Below, in pieces: positions 9,432-17,499 of a stretch of DNA of 64,000 bases. The DNA is from Mesorhizobium sp. B2-1-8 (GTDB taxonomy: Bacteria > Pseudomonadota > Alphaproteobacteria > Rhizobiales > Rhizobiaceae), in assembly GCF_006442545.2 (NCBI RefSeq), contig NZ_CP083952.1, forward strand, positions 744,001 through 808,000, read 5' to 3'. The position numbers and the translations under genes are program-made. The notes beneath the pieces are model-generated. The model was not told where the DNA came from, ran no database searches, and saw nothing but the letters and a program-made list of their open reading frames with translations. The first letter of the stretch is position 1. Each line of letters opens with the position of its first letter.

Positions 9432-9573
9432 CCTTCTCCCCTTGTGGGAGAAGGTGGATCGGCGCGCAGCGCCGAGACGGTTGAGGGGTGCGTGACGGAT
9501 CGCCGTCATTGCCAAGCTGGAGCACCCCTCATCCGGCCGCTTCGCGGCCACCTTCTCCCACAAGGGGAGAAGG
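9432..9573. repeat. Long imperfect inverted-repeat element B
   Basis: The left arm starts CCTTCTCCCCTTGTGGGAG and the right arm ends with its reverse complement CTCCCACAAGGGGAGAAGG. Internal parts (CGGTTGAGGGGTG versus CACCCCTCA) also pair. The roughly 142-bp element fills the gap between the FAH gene and the converging ABC ATPase gene. It could act as a bidirectional terminator. It looks like an intergenic palindrome of the REP/RIME kind. Confidence 0.75.
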
Positions 9574-9593
9574 CAAGAAGCGTCGGCGCCTGC

Positions 9594-10592
9594 CTACTTC
9601 AGCACCTTCCCGTCAGCCCCGAACCGATACGTCTTCGCCGGATCCGGCGTCGCGTAAAGCGTCGCACCCGGCTCCGCGTCGTACACGCCGAAAATCCGCA
9701 CGGTGATCAGCCCGGCCTTCTCGCAATCGAGATAAAGATTGGTGTCGGCGCCGAGATGCTCGGCGTGGACGACAGTGCCTTTCCAGGCGCCCGATTTCGG
9801 ATCGACGGTCAGGTGCTCCGGCCGCACGCCGATGGTCTTGGCCGTCTCGCCGAGCCGGGCGCCGTCGACGAAATTCATCTTCGGCGAACCGATGAAACCG
9901 GCGACGAATTCGTTTGCCGGCGAATTGTAGAGCTCCATCGGGCCGCCGATCTGCTCGATCTTTCCGGCGTTGAGCACGACGATCTTGTCGGCGAGCGTCA
10001 TCGCCTCGACCTGGTCGTGGGTGACGTAGATCATCGTCGCCTTCAGCCGGCGATGCAGCTGCGCGATTTCCAGCCGCGTGTTGACGCGCAGTGCCGCGTC
10101 AAGGTTCGACAAAGGCTCATCGAACAGGAACAGCTTTGGTTCGCGCACTACGGCGCGGCCGATGGCGACGCGCTGGCGCTGGCCGCCGGAGAGTTCCGCC
10201 GGCCGCCTTTCGAGATAGGGCTCCAGCGACAGCATGGACGAGGCGATGCCGATGCGACGGTCGATCTCCGTCGCAGGGGTGTTCGCCTGCTTGAGGCCGA
10301 GGCCCATATTGTTCTTCACCGTCAGATGCGGATAGAGCGCATAGGTCTGAAACACCATGGCGATGCCGCGCTTGGCAGGCGGGGTGACGGAGACATCCTC
10401 GCTATCGATCAGCACCCGGCCGGAGGTCGAATCCTCCAGCCCGGCGATGACGCGGAGCAAGGTCGACTTGCCGCAGCCCGAAGGGCCGACGAAGACGACG
10501 AACTCGCCATCCGTCACTTCGAGGTCGATGCCCTTCAGCACCTCGACCGGCCCAAAAGCCTTCTTCACATTCTCGATCTTCAGCGAGCCCAC
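9594..10592 (-). CDS. ABC transporter ATP-binding protein, sugar importer (MalK/UgpC type)
   Basis: 332 residues. Walker [10 protein letters not shown], signature [14 protein letters not shown], Walker [13 protein letters not shown] and switch [14 protein letters not shown] are present. A C-terminal TOBE/OB region (about 240-332) is typical of carbohydrate importers. It energises uptake by the two permeases upstream on the same strand. It is the last gene of the leftward operon beginning at murQ, separated from the oxidoreductase gene by a 220-bp gap filled by a palindromic element. Such ATPases often serve several importers. Confidence 0.9.
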   Translation of the reverse strand: MGSLKIENVKKAFGPVEVLKGIDLEVTDGEFVVFVGPSGCGKSTLLRVIAGLEDSTSGRVLIDSEDVSVTPPAKRGIAMVFQTYALYPHLTVKNNMGLGLKQANTPATEIDRRIGIASSMLSLEPYLERRPAELSGGQRQRVAIGRAVVREPKLFLFDEPLSNLDAALRVNTRLEIAQLHRRLKATMIYVTHDQVEAMTLADKIVVLNAGKIEQIGGPMELYNSPANEFVAGFIGSPKMNFVDGARLGETAKTIGVRPEHLTVDPKSGAWKGTVVHAEHLGADTNLYLDCEKAGLITVRIFGVYDAEPGATLYATPDPAKTYRFGADGKVLK

Positions 10593-10626
10593 GGCAGTCC
10601 TCCAAATTGATGAGTGGGCGCGAAAG

Positions 10627-10787
10627 CACCCCCCTCTGGCCTGCCGGCCATCTCCCCCTCAAGGGGGGAGATTGGCAGCGTCGACCCAGGCATTCTTCTT
10701 GCAATGTTGGTGATTGGCGAAGGCAAACGAGACAGCCGATCTCCCCCCTTGAGGGGGAGATGGCCGGCAGGCCAGAGGGGGGCGCCG
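10627..10787. repeat. Composite palindromic element E1 (paired GC-rich arms with conserved core)
   Basis: Arms of about 48 bp face each other: CCCCCCTCTGGCCTGCCGGC on the left and its inverse GCCGGCAGGCCAGAGGGG on the right, each with a CTCCCCCTCAAGGGGGGAG hairpin. A core at 10701-10724 (GCAATGTTGGTGATTGGCGA) is shared with copies at 12748 and 58074. It sits between two genes of one operon. Confidence 0.85.
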
Positions 10788-10812
10788 TAGGGCGCGGACG
10801 ACAACAGCCTCA

Positions 10813-11874
10813 TCACAGTCGCACCGCCTTGCCGCTGCGCACGCTCTCGTCGGCGGCAAGGCAGACGGCGAGCGATCGCACCGCGTCGTCCATGTGTCTG
10901 GTGAGATCGATATCCTCGCGGATCGCCTTGAGGACAAAAGCCTGTTCGAGATCGCAGAGGTCCTGATGGCCGGGTTCGCCCTCCATCGACAGCATCTCGT
11001 CCGGCCTGGCGAATTTGCCGTCCGGCCCGGTTGCGGCGCTGTGCAGACGGATGGTCGAGGTCTTGGTATGGGTGTCGATGTCGTCGGACTTGACGCCTTC
11101 CTTCATGACGATCGACACGCAGCCCTTTGGCGACATGACATCCTTCACGAAGAAGGCCGTCTCGGAAATCATCGGACCCCAGCCGGCCTCGTACCAGCCG
11201 ACCGAACCGTCGTCGAACAGCACCTGCAGATGGCCGTAATTGTACATGGAGGGCGCCACCTCGTCGGTCAGCCGCACCCCCATGCCGCGCACCTCGACTG
11301 GCTTCGCATCGGTGATCTGCAGCATGACGTCGAGATAGTGCACGCCGCAGTCAACGATCGGCGAGGTCGTCTGCATCAACTGCTTGTGCGTCTCCCAGGT
11401 ATGGCCCGAGGATTGCTGGTTGAGGTTCATGCGGAACACGTAGGGACCGCCGAGCTTGCGCGCCTCGGCGATCAACCTGATCCAGGACGGGTGATGGCGC
11501 AGGATGTAGCCGATCACCAGTTTTCGGCCGTTGGCCTTGGCGGCGGCGACGACGCGCCTGGCATCCGCCACCGTCGTTGCCAGCGGCTTTTCGACGAAGA
11601 CGTGGCAGCCGGCCTCGAACGCTCTCACCGCATAGTCGGCATGGCTGTCCGAATAGGTGGCGATGCAGGCGACGTCGGGTTTTTCCTCGCGCAGGGCGTC
11701 GTCGAAGGACCGCCTGATGCCATAGCCGGACAGCCCGCCAGGCAATGGCACGTCGGAGCGGTTGACCAGCGCCGCGATCTGAAAACCCGGATTGGTGTGG
11801 TAGGCCAGCGCATGGCTGCGGCCCATATTGCCGAGACCGGCGACGACTACACGAAGAGGGGCTTGCGAACTCAC
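10813..11874 (-). CDS. Gfo/Idh/MocA-family NAD(P)-dependent oxidoreductase
   Basis: 353 residues from GTG 11874. The start is fixed by a 4-bp GTGA overlap with the upstream permease stop and GGAG about 9 nt before it. The same frame stays open far upstream through the permease gene, which is chance. Rossmann motif GLGNMGRSH (residues about 11-19), VEKPLA near 100, and the C-terminal sugar-dehydrogenase-like domain with GVHYLD are visible. It probably oxidises or reduces a sugar imported by the transporter encoded around it. Its place inside the importer operon next to murQ suggests an amino-sugar or anhydro-sugar substrate (inference). Confidence 0.88.
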   Translation of the reverse strand: MSSQAPLRVVVAGLGNMGRSHALAYHTNPGFQIAALVNRSDVPLPGGLSGYGIRRSFDDALREEKPDVACIATYSDSHADYAVRAFEAGCHVFVEKPLATTVADARRVVAAAKANGRKLVIGYILRHHPSWIRLIAEARKLGGPYVFRMNLNQQSSGHTWETHKQLMQTTSPIVDCGVHYLDVMLQITDAKPVEVRGMGVRLTDEVAPSMYNYGHLQVLFDDGSVGWYEAGWGPMISETAFFVKDVMSPKGCVSIVMKEGVKSDDIDTHTKTSTIRLHSAATGPDGKFARPDEMLSMEGEPGHQDLCDLEQAFVLKAIREDIDLTRHMDDAVRSLAVCLAADESVRSGKAVRL

Positions 11875-12710
11875 TTGACGGCTCCCGACGTAATGCCGCG
11901 GATCAGCTGCCGCGAGAAGATGACATAGAGGATCAGCACCGGCAGGATCGCCAGCGACAGCGCGGCCAGGATGGCGTTCCAATTGGTGACGAACTGGCCG
12001 AGGAAAAGCTGGGCGCCGAGCGTCACCGTCTTGGTCTCTTCGGATGGCGCCAGGATCAGCGGGAACCACAGATCGTTCCAGATGGGGATCATGGTGAAGA
12101 CGGCGACGGTCGCCATCGACGGCCGCACGAGCGGCACCACCAGGCGGAAGAAGATGGTGTATTCCGACAGGCCGTCGATGCGGCCGGCATTCTTCAGATC
12201 GTCGGACACCTGCTTCATGAATTCGGACAGGATGAAAACGGCCAGCGGCAGGCCTTGCGCGGTGTAGACCAGGATCAGCGCCGTCAGCGTATTGACCAGC
12301 CCGCTCGCCACCATCAATTGCAGGATGGCGACGGTGGCGAGGCGGATCGGGATCATGATGCCGAGCGCCAGGTAGAGCCCCATCAGCGTGTTGCCGCGAA
12401 AGCGGTATTCCGACAGCGCGAACGCCGCCATGGCGCCGAACAGCAGCACGAAGAACAGCGAGCCGACGGTGACGACGAGGCTGTTCTGGAAATAATGGAT
12501 GAAGTCGCCCTGGCCGATCACCGTGGTGTAGCCGATCATGTCGAAGGTCTTCGGCGTCGGCGGCGTCAGCGGCGCGCCGAAGATGCCGGCGCGGGACTTG
12601 AACGAATTCATGATGACCAGGACCACCGGGAAAAGCGCGATCACCGTATAGGTCAGCAGGATCGCGTGGGCGCCGATGGTGCGGGGGAGCGAACGGGTGG
12701 CGATGCTCAT
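11871..12710 (-). CDS. ABC sugar transporter permease (MalG/UgpE type)
   Basis: 279 residues from ATG 12710, preceded by GGGAGG; an in-frame ATG at 12728 lies upstream of that site. About six hydrophobic segments are seen. The EAA-like cytoplasmic loop for ATPase docking is DLKNAGRIDGLSEYTIFFRL, followed by VVPLVRPSM. It is the second membrane subunit of the importer in the inner membrane. It overlaps the oxidoreductase gene by 4 bp, while its upstream partner is 218 bp away across palindromic element E2. Confidence 0.9.
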   Translation of the reverse strand: MSIATRSLPRTIGAHAILLTYTVIALFPVVLVIMNSFKSRAGIFGAPLTPPTPKTFDMIGYTTVIGQGDFIHYFQNSLVVTVGSLFFVLLFGAMAAFALSEYRFRGNTLMGLYLALGIMIPIRLATVAILQLMVASGLVNTLTALILVYTAQGLPLAVFILSEFMKQVSDDLKNAGRIDGLSEYTIFFRLVVPLVRPSMATVAVFTMIPIWNDLWFPLILAPSEETKTVTLGAQLFLGQFVTNWNAILAALSLAILPVLILYVIFSRQLIRGITSGAVK

Positions 12711-12747
12711 TGGAAAACCTCCCTGCACAGAGAGGTTGGCGCCAAGG

Positions 12748-12905
12748 CACCCCCCTCTGTCCTGCCGGACATCTCCCCCTCAAGGGGGGAGATCGGCAGC
12801 GTTGGCCTTGCCGCCCACTTTGCAACGTTGGCGATTGGCGAAAGCAGTAGCGACATCTGATCTCCCCCCTTGCGGGGGAGATGGCCGGCAGGCCAGAGGG
12901 GGGTG
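12748..12905. repeat. Composite palindromic element E2
   Basis: Same architecture as the 10627 copy: arm CCCCCCTCTGTCCTGCCGGA, hairpin, core GCAACGTTGGCGATTGGCGA at 12822-12841, then the inverse arm GCCGGCAGGCCAGAGGGG. It fills the gap between the two permease genes of one transporter. Confidence 0.85.
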
Positions 12906-12928
12906 TTCAGCCGTGACATTTCCGCCCC

Positions 12929-13858
12929 TCAGAACTGGTAGCGACGCAGGCGCGTCTGGATGAGGAAGAGGTAGACGCAGACACCGCCGAGGATGATCAG
13001 GAACATGATCGTGGCGATGGTCGCGCCCATGTTGGGGTCGCCGACCTGTAGCTGGAAGCCGAAGAAGGCGCGGTAGAGGAAGGTGCCGAGAATATCGGTC
13101 GAATAATTCGGTCCGGCGAGCGCGCCTTGCGCGGTGTAGATCAGGTCGAAGGCGTTGAAATTGCCGACGAAGGTGAGGATCGAGATGATGCCGATCGACG
13201 GCAGGATCAGCGGCAGCTTGATCTTCCAGAACTGCGACAGGCCGGTGATCCCGTCGCATTCGGCGGCCTCGATCACCTCTTCGGGGATCGACAGCAGCGC
13301 GGCATAGATCAGCATCATCGGGATGCCGATGAACTGCCACACCGAGATAAGGCTGAGCGCGGTCAGCGCGTATTGCTCCTTGCCGAGCCACGGCGTGAAC
13401 AGGCTCTTCAGGCCGACGAAATCGAGCAGATGCGGCGCCACGCCCCACAGCGGCGACAGGATCAGCTTCCAGGCAAAGCCGACGATGACGAAGGACAGGA
13501 TGGTCGGCACGAAAATCGCGGTGCGGTAGAAGGCCGAGAACCGGAGCTTCGGGCTGGACAGGAGCGCCGCCAAAAGCACGCCGACCGGGTTCTGCACCAG
13601 CATGTGGATGATGAAGAACCAGACATTGTTGCGCAGCGCGTTCCAGAAATTCACCGACCAGTTGGGGTCGCCGAACAGTGTGCGGAAATTGTCCAGGCCG
13701 ACGAAGATCTGGGACTGCTCGACGTTTCGGAACAGCGAGAGCTGCAGCGTGCCGGCGAGCGGCAGGATCATGATTGCCGTATAGACCAGCACCGCCGGCG
13801 CCAGGAAAACGGCGATATGCCAGCGGAACGGTCTTTTCGGTCGTGTTTGTGCGGCCAT
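12929..13858 (-). CDS. ABC sugar transporter permease (MalF/UgpA type)
   Basis: 309 residues. A leading hydrophobic helix (about 15-37) and five more membrane segments fit the family. The EAA loop reads EVIEAAECDGITGLSQFWKI followed by LPLILPSI. It pairs with the MalG-type permease encoded downstream to form the channel. The solute-binding gene lies 232 bp upstream on the same strand. Confidence 0.9.
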   Translation of the reverse strand: MAAQTRPKRPFRWHIAVFLAPAVLVYTAIMILPLAGTLQLSLFRNVEQSQIFVGLDNFRTLFGDPNWSVNFWNALRNNVWFFIIHMLVQNPVGVLLAALLSSPKLRFSAFYRTAIFVPTILSFVIVGFAWKLILSPLWGVAPHLLDFVGLKSLFTPWLGKEQYALTALSLISVWQFIGIPMMLIYAALLSIPEEVIEAAECDGITGLSQFWKIKLPLILPSIGIISILTFVGNFNAFDLIYTAQGALAGPNYSTDILGTFLYRAFFGFQLQVGDPNMGATIATIMFLIILGGVCVYLFLIQTRLRRYQF

Positions 13859-14090
13859 GAGTTCGGTCCCCGCCGTCTCTCGGTTCCAGATGATGTGATA
13901 CTAGATGATGCCTCGATGCATCGCCCAAACCTTGCCCGGTGCGGCAAGACAAAGGCCTGCGACTGATCAGCCAGCCTTCCCCAATAAGAGCAGGGTAAGG
14001 CCGAGAGGCAGAGCCGACAATCGCAATATGAAAACAGGATAATCCGGAACCGTCCGGGCATGCGCCCAGCCGATTCCGTTGCCTGAGCTC

Positions 14091-15350
14091 TTACTTGGCG
14101 GGCTTATACCAGCTGTCGAGACCGGTCTGCAGCTTCTTGGCCGCGGCCTCGGGCGTGTCGGTGCCGTTGATGACGTTGGCCGATTCAACCCAGGTCTCGT
14201 TTTCGAGGTTCGGCGTGCCGCGCGACAGGATCTGATAGGTCGAGCGGATCGTCGACTTGCACTTGCCGCGCCAGGAGACGAATTCCTGCGCCAGCGGGTC
14301 TTGCATCTTCACCGGCGAGGAGTTCAGGCTGAAGAAGCCCGGCAGCGCGTTGGCGTAGATGGTGGCGAAATCCGGCGAGGCCACCCAGGACAGGAAGGTC
14401 TTGGCCGCGTCCGCGTGCTTGGAGGCTGCGTTCAGGCCCATGCCGATATCAGTATGGTCGGAGATGTAGCAGGTGTCTCCGGCCTTCTCGACCGGCGGCG
14501 GGAAGGCGCCCATCTTGAACTGGGCCTGGGTGTTGAACAGGCCGATTTCCCACGAGCCGGCCGGGTAGATGGCGGCGCGGCCGAGGGTGAACAGGTTCTG
14601 GCTGTCCGGATAGGTCTGGGCTTCGAAACCGTCGCCCAGATATGGCTTCCACTTGGCCAGTTCCTCATACGGAGCGACCCAGTCCTTGTCGGTCAGCTTC
14701 TGATCGCCCTTGATCAGCGCCTTGCGGCCGTCCTCGCCCTTCCAGTAGTTGGGGCCGATGTTCTGGTAGCCCATGGTCGCGGCTTCCCAGAGGTCCTTGG
14801 TGCCCATCGCCATCGGGATATAGGTGCCGTCGGCCTTGATCTTGTCGAGCGCGGCGAAGAACTCGTCGCGGGTCTGCGGCACCTTGATGCCGAGCTTTTC
14901 GAAGGCGTCCTTGTTGTAGATGAAGCCGTGGATGACCGACGCCATCGGCACGCAGAAGCTCGCCTTGCCGTCATCGGTCTGCCAGGCGGACTTGGCGACG
15001 GGCGAGAAGTTTTCCATGCCGGGCAGCGCCGAGAGATCGGCAAGGTTGCCCTTCTTGAACAGTTCGAGCGACTTGTCGAACGGGCGGCAGGTGATCAGGT
15101 CGCCGGCCGAGCCGGCGGCGAGCTTGGCGCCGAGCGCGGCGTCATATTCGGTCGGAGCCGAGGGGGCGAACACCACCTTGATGCCGGGGTTCTTGGCTTC
15201 GAAGGCCGGGATCAGCTTGTCCTTCCAGATGGCAAGGTCGTCGCCGCGCCAGCTTTCGATGTTGAGCGTTACGTCCTCGGCGTGAGCCATCCCGGCCGAG
15301 CCGAGAATGCTTGTGCCCAGAAGCAGTGCCGTCAGTAGTTTCGTTGTCAT
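14091..15350 (-). CDS. ABC transporter periplasmic sugar-binding protein (family 1)
   Basis: 419 residues with a clear Sec signal peptide: MTTKLLTALLLGTSILG, then a likely cleavage after AHA at residue 24. The body (TLNIESWRGDDLAIWKDKLI, FEAKNPGIKVVF) is typical of family-1 carbohydrate-binding proteins, and the length fits. It captures the substrate in the periplasm for the two permeases. The neighbours murQ, N-acetylglucosamine kinase and nagA suggest an amino sugar, chitooligosaccharide or muropeptide-derived sugar; this is inferred. An intercistronic hairpin (15432-15461) lies between it and murQ. Confidence 0.9.
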   Translation of the reverse strand: MTTKLLTALLLGTSILGSAGMAHAEDVTLNIESWRGDDLAIWKDKLIPAFEAKNPGIKVVFAPSAPTEYDAALGAKLAAGSAGDLITCRPFDKSLELFKKGNLADLSALPGMENFSPVAKSAWQTDDGKASFCVPMASVIHGFIYNKDAFEKLGIKVPQTRDEFFAALDKIKADGTYIPMAMGTKDLWEAATMGYQNIGPNYWKGEDGRKALIKGDQKLTDKDWVAPYEELAKWKPYLGDGFEAQTYPDSQNLFTLGRAAIYPAGSWEIGLFNTQAQFKMGAFPPPVEKAGDTCYISDHTDIGMGLNAASKHADAAKTFLSWVASPDFATIYANALPGFFSLNSSPVKMQDPLAQEFVSWRGKCKSTIRSTYQILSRGTPNLENETWVESANVINGTDTPEAAAKKLQTGLDSWYKPAK

Positions 15351-15431
15351 GCTCAGTCTCCCTGTTGACCTTTTTCAGGTTCGGTTTTGATGAGAACCTA
15401 GGCTTTGGAGCCCTTGTTCCCCTCGCAAGCC

Positions 15432-15461
15432 CGTTTCACCCCGATCGAAATCGGGATGAAA
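15432..15461. repeat. Intercistronic hairpin between murQ and the binding-protein gene
   Basis: GTTTCACCCCGAT, loop CGAA, then ATCGGGATGAAAC make a 13-bp stem with one mismatch. It lies a few bases past the murQ stop and upstream of the binding-protein start. It may stabilise the downstream transcript or attenuate read-through. Confidence 0.65.
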
Positions 15462-15467
15462 CAGGCT

Positions 15468-16418
15468 CTATTTCTTTGTTCGAGCATGATCTTTTCCGAA
15501 AAGCGGTTTCCAGTTTTCGGGATCATGCCCCAGCGCGGAAAGGGCTGGCCGCAGCTTATGGCCCGTCCGTTCCAGTATCTTCCGCGCGGCGTCGGCGCTG
15601 TCGGCGCCGGCGGCGAGCAGAATGGCGGTCTTGACGGCGCCGCCGCTCTTTTCGAGCAGGCTGGCAGCCTCTTCGCGGCTCGCGCCGCTGATGGCGGCGA
15701 CCATCCGCGCCGCCCTGTCGCGCAGCTTCATGTTGTCGGCCATGAGGTTGACCATGTAGCCGTCATGAACATGGCCGAGATGGATGGCGGTCAGCGTCGA
15801 CAGCATGTTGAGGGCGATCTTCTGCGCCGTTCCGGCGCCCATGCGGGTCGAGCCGGCGATGACTTCCGGCGGCGTTTCGAGCAGGATGGCGGTGTCGGCC
15901 TGCCTGAGCAGAGCCGAGTCCCTGTTGTTGGCGACGCCGATGGTGGCGGCACCCCGGCGCCGCGCGTCCTCGATGGCGCGCACCGCATAGGGCGTCGTGC
16001 CGCTGGCCGAAAGAGCGATCAGGCAATCGCCCGCGCCGATGCCGGCATTGGCGACCGCGGTCGAGGCCTCCTCGGCATCATCCTCGGGTCCGCCGGCCAG
16101 TGTTTTGAAAGCTTCGTCGCCGCCGGCGATCAGCATGACGATGCGGTCGCGCTGGAGGCCGAACGTGCCGGGCAGTTCCAGCGCGTCGGCCAGCGCCATC
16201 AGGCCGGAGCTGCCGGCCGCGGCATAGGCAAGTTTGCCGCCGCTGCTCAGGCTGCCGGCAATGATCTCGGCTGCCCTGGCGATGGAGGGAATGGCGTTGC
16301 GGACGGCCTTCGCGGCCTCGACCTGCGCATCGGCCAGCGAGCCGAGGATCGCTTCGGGAGCCTGGATATCCAGTCCCTCGGCATTCCCATGCAGCGCTTC
16401 GGTGCGCATTTCGGCCAT
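15468..16418 (-). CDS. murQ: N-acetylmuramic acid 6-phosphate etherase-like SIS protein
   Basis: 316 residues from ATG 16418, supported by GGAGGAAC upstream; a longer in-frame start at 16475 is rejected because it would cross the operator. The enzyme splits MurNAc-6-phosphate into GlcNAc-6-phosphate and D-lactate in the cytoplasm. SIS-domain motifs YAAAGSSGLMALADA and ALSASGTTPY, and the MurQ-like stretch EVIAGSTRMGAGTAQKI, are present. It heads the leftward operon with the importer. The last 20 or so residues are encoded by a palindromic repeat (15482-15530), so its native C-terminus has probably been replaced. Confidence 0.88.
   Translation of the reverse strand: MAEMRTEALHGNAEGLDIQAPEAILGSLADAQVEAAKAVRNAIPSIARAAEIIAGSLSSGGKLAYAAAGSSGLMALADALELPGTFGLQRDRIVMLIAGGDEAFKTLAGGPEDDAEEASTAVANAGIGAGDCLIALSASGTTPYAVRAIEDARRRGAATIGVANNRDSALLRQADTAILLETPPEVIAGSTRMGAGTAQKIALNMLSTLTAIHLGHVHDGYMVNLMADNMKLRDRAARMVAAISGASREEAASLLEKSGGAVKTAILLAAGADSADAARKILERTGHKLRPALSALGHDPENWKPLFGKDHARTKK
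15482..15530. repeat. Rhizobial palindromic repeat D inside the murQ 3' end
   Basis: GAGCATGATCTTTTCCGAAA at one end and TTTTCGGGATCATGC at the other form the familiar imperfect palindrome found between genes in many Rhizobiales. Here it lies in the coding frame of murQ and encodes HDPENWKPLFGKDHA. Confidence 0.8.
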
Positions 16419-16442
16419 CCCAGTTCCTCCAACTTCGAAAAC

Positions 16443-16461
16443 AATACCAAAAAAATACCAC
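16443..16461 (-). promoter_or_regulatory. Candidate operator for the GntR/UTRA regulator, murQ side
   Basis: On the minus strand this reads GTGGTATT, three T, TTGGTATT: a direct repeat with an 11-bp period, 25 bp upstream of the murQ start. The same arrangement occurs on the kinase side at 16577-16595. The regulator gene is two genes into the facing operon. Confidence 0.75.
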
Positions 16462-16576
16462 TTGTCCACACGCATTAACGAATTCGCGGACAGGAAATCG
16501 CCGAGCCGACGAATTGAGCAGCTTTTTCAGTAAAATACGGCTTAATCTTTTTGAAACGGAAATTAACCCTTGGCTA

Positions 16577-16595
16577 TTGGTATTTTATTGGTATT
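16577..16595 (+). promoter_or_regulatory. Candidate operator for the GntR/UTRA regulator, kinase side
   Basis: TTGGTATT, TTA, TTGGTATT: a perfect direct repeat with an 11-bp period, 22 bp upstream of the kinase GTG start and overlapping where a promoter would lie. It mirrors the site at 16443-16461. The two sites are about 134 bp apart centre to centre. Confidence 0.78.
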
Positions 16596-16617
16596 ATCCG
16601 CCCGGAGGAGAAATCGC

Positions 16618-17499
16618 GTGAAATTCGTGCTCGGCATCGATGGCGGCGGCACCAGCTGCAGGGCCGCACTGGCTACAGCGGACGGCGTTGTTGTCGGCCG
16701 TGCCAAAAGCGGCGCCGCCAACATCCGCACCGACCTCACCGGCGCCCGCTCGAACATCGTCGATGCGGCGCGGCAGGCTTTCATCGCCGCCGGGCAGGAT
16801 CCGGACCTGATCCCGCAAACACCGGCCATTCTCGGCCTTGCCGGCGCCAATGTCGGCACCTACCGGCAGCAGCTCGAAGCGATCCTGCCGTTCAGCACCA
16901 GCCGCGTCGAGACCGATGCGGAGATCGCGCTCGAAGGCGCGGTCGGTTCCGGCGACGGCGCGATGGCGATCCTTGGCACCGGCACCGCCTATATGGCGCG
17001 CAAAAATGGCAAATCGCGTGCCATCGGCGGCTGGGGGTTCCAGGTCGGCGACCAGGGCAGCGGCGCCCGCATCGGCCGCGACCTGCTGGAACAGACATTG
17101 CTGGCGCATGACGGCGTGCGCCAGGCCTCGCCGCTGACCGACAGCATGATGGCCGTTTTCCGCAACAATCCCGAGGACGTGGTCGAATTCACCACCAACG
17201 CCAAGCCAGGCGATTTCGGCGGCTTCGCGCCGAAAGTGTTCGAGCACGCGCAAAAAGGCGACATCGTCGCCAACTGGATCCTCGACAAGGCGGTCGCCGA
17301 TGTCGAGGCCTCGCTCGGCGCGCTCGACCTCGCCGCCGGCGCGCCGCTCTGCCTGCTTGGCGGGCTGGCGCCGCTCTATGCGCCGCGCCTGTCGGCGCGC
17401 TACCGCGCCTTGCTGAAGGAACCGCTCGACGATGCGCTTGGCGGCGCGGTGCAGATGGCGGCGCGCCTTTTCACTGGGCACTTGGGGGCGGCGCGATGA
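16618..17499 (+). CDS. N-acetylglucosamine kinase (BadF/BadG/BcrA/BcrD ATPase family)
   Basis: 293 residues from GTG 16618, set by GGAGGAG at 16604-16610. An upstream in-frame start at 16570 would run through the operator. ATPase motifs: LGIDGGGTSCRAAL at residue 5, AILGTGTAYMAR near 118, and GGWGFQVGDQGSGARIGRDL near 137. This is the signature of the GlcNAc kinase branch. It makes GlcNAc-6-phosphate for the deacetylase encoded three genes on. It overlaps the regulator gene by 4 bp (ATGA). Confidence 0.87.
   Translation: MKFVLGIDGGGTSCRAALATADGVVVGRAKSGAANIRTDLTGARSNIVDAARQAFIAAGQDPDLIPQTPAILGLAGANVGTYRQQLEAILPFSTSRVETDAEIALEGAVGSGDGAMAILGTGTAYMARKNGKSRAIGGWGFQVGDQGSGARIGRDLLEQTLLAHDGVRQASPLTDSMMAVFRNNPEDVVEFTTNAKPGDFGGFAPKVFEHAQKGDIVANWILDKAVADVEASLGALDLAAGAPLCLLGGLAPLYAPRLSARYRALLKEPLDDALGGAVQMAARLFTGHLGAAR

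Noticed and set aside
10813..12825. Apparent 670-residue fusion of the oxidoreductase with an upstream extension
   Set aside because: The first 317 residues are an off-frame reading of the permease gene. A GTG with ribosome site and GTGA overlap at 11874 gives a normal-length oxidoreductase.
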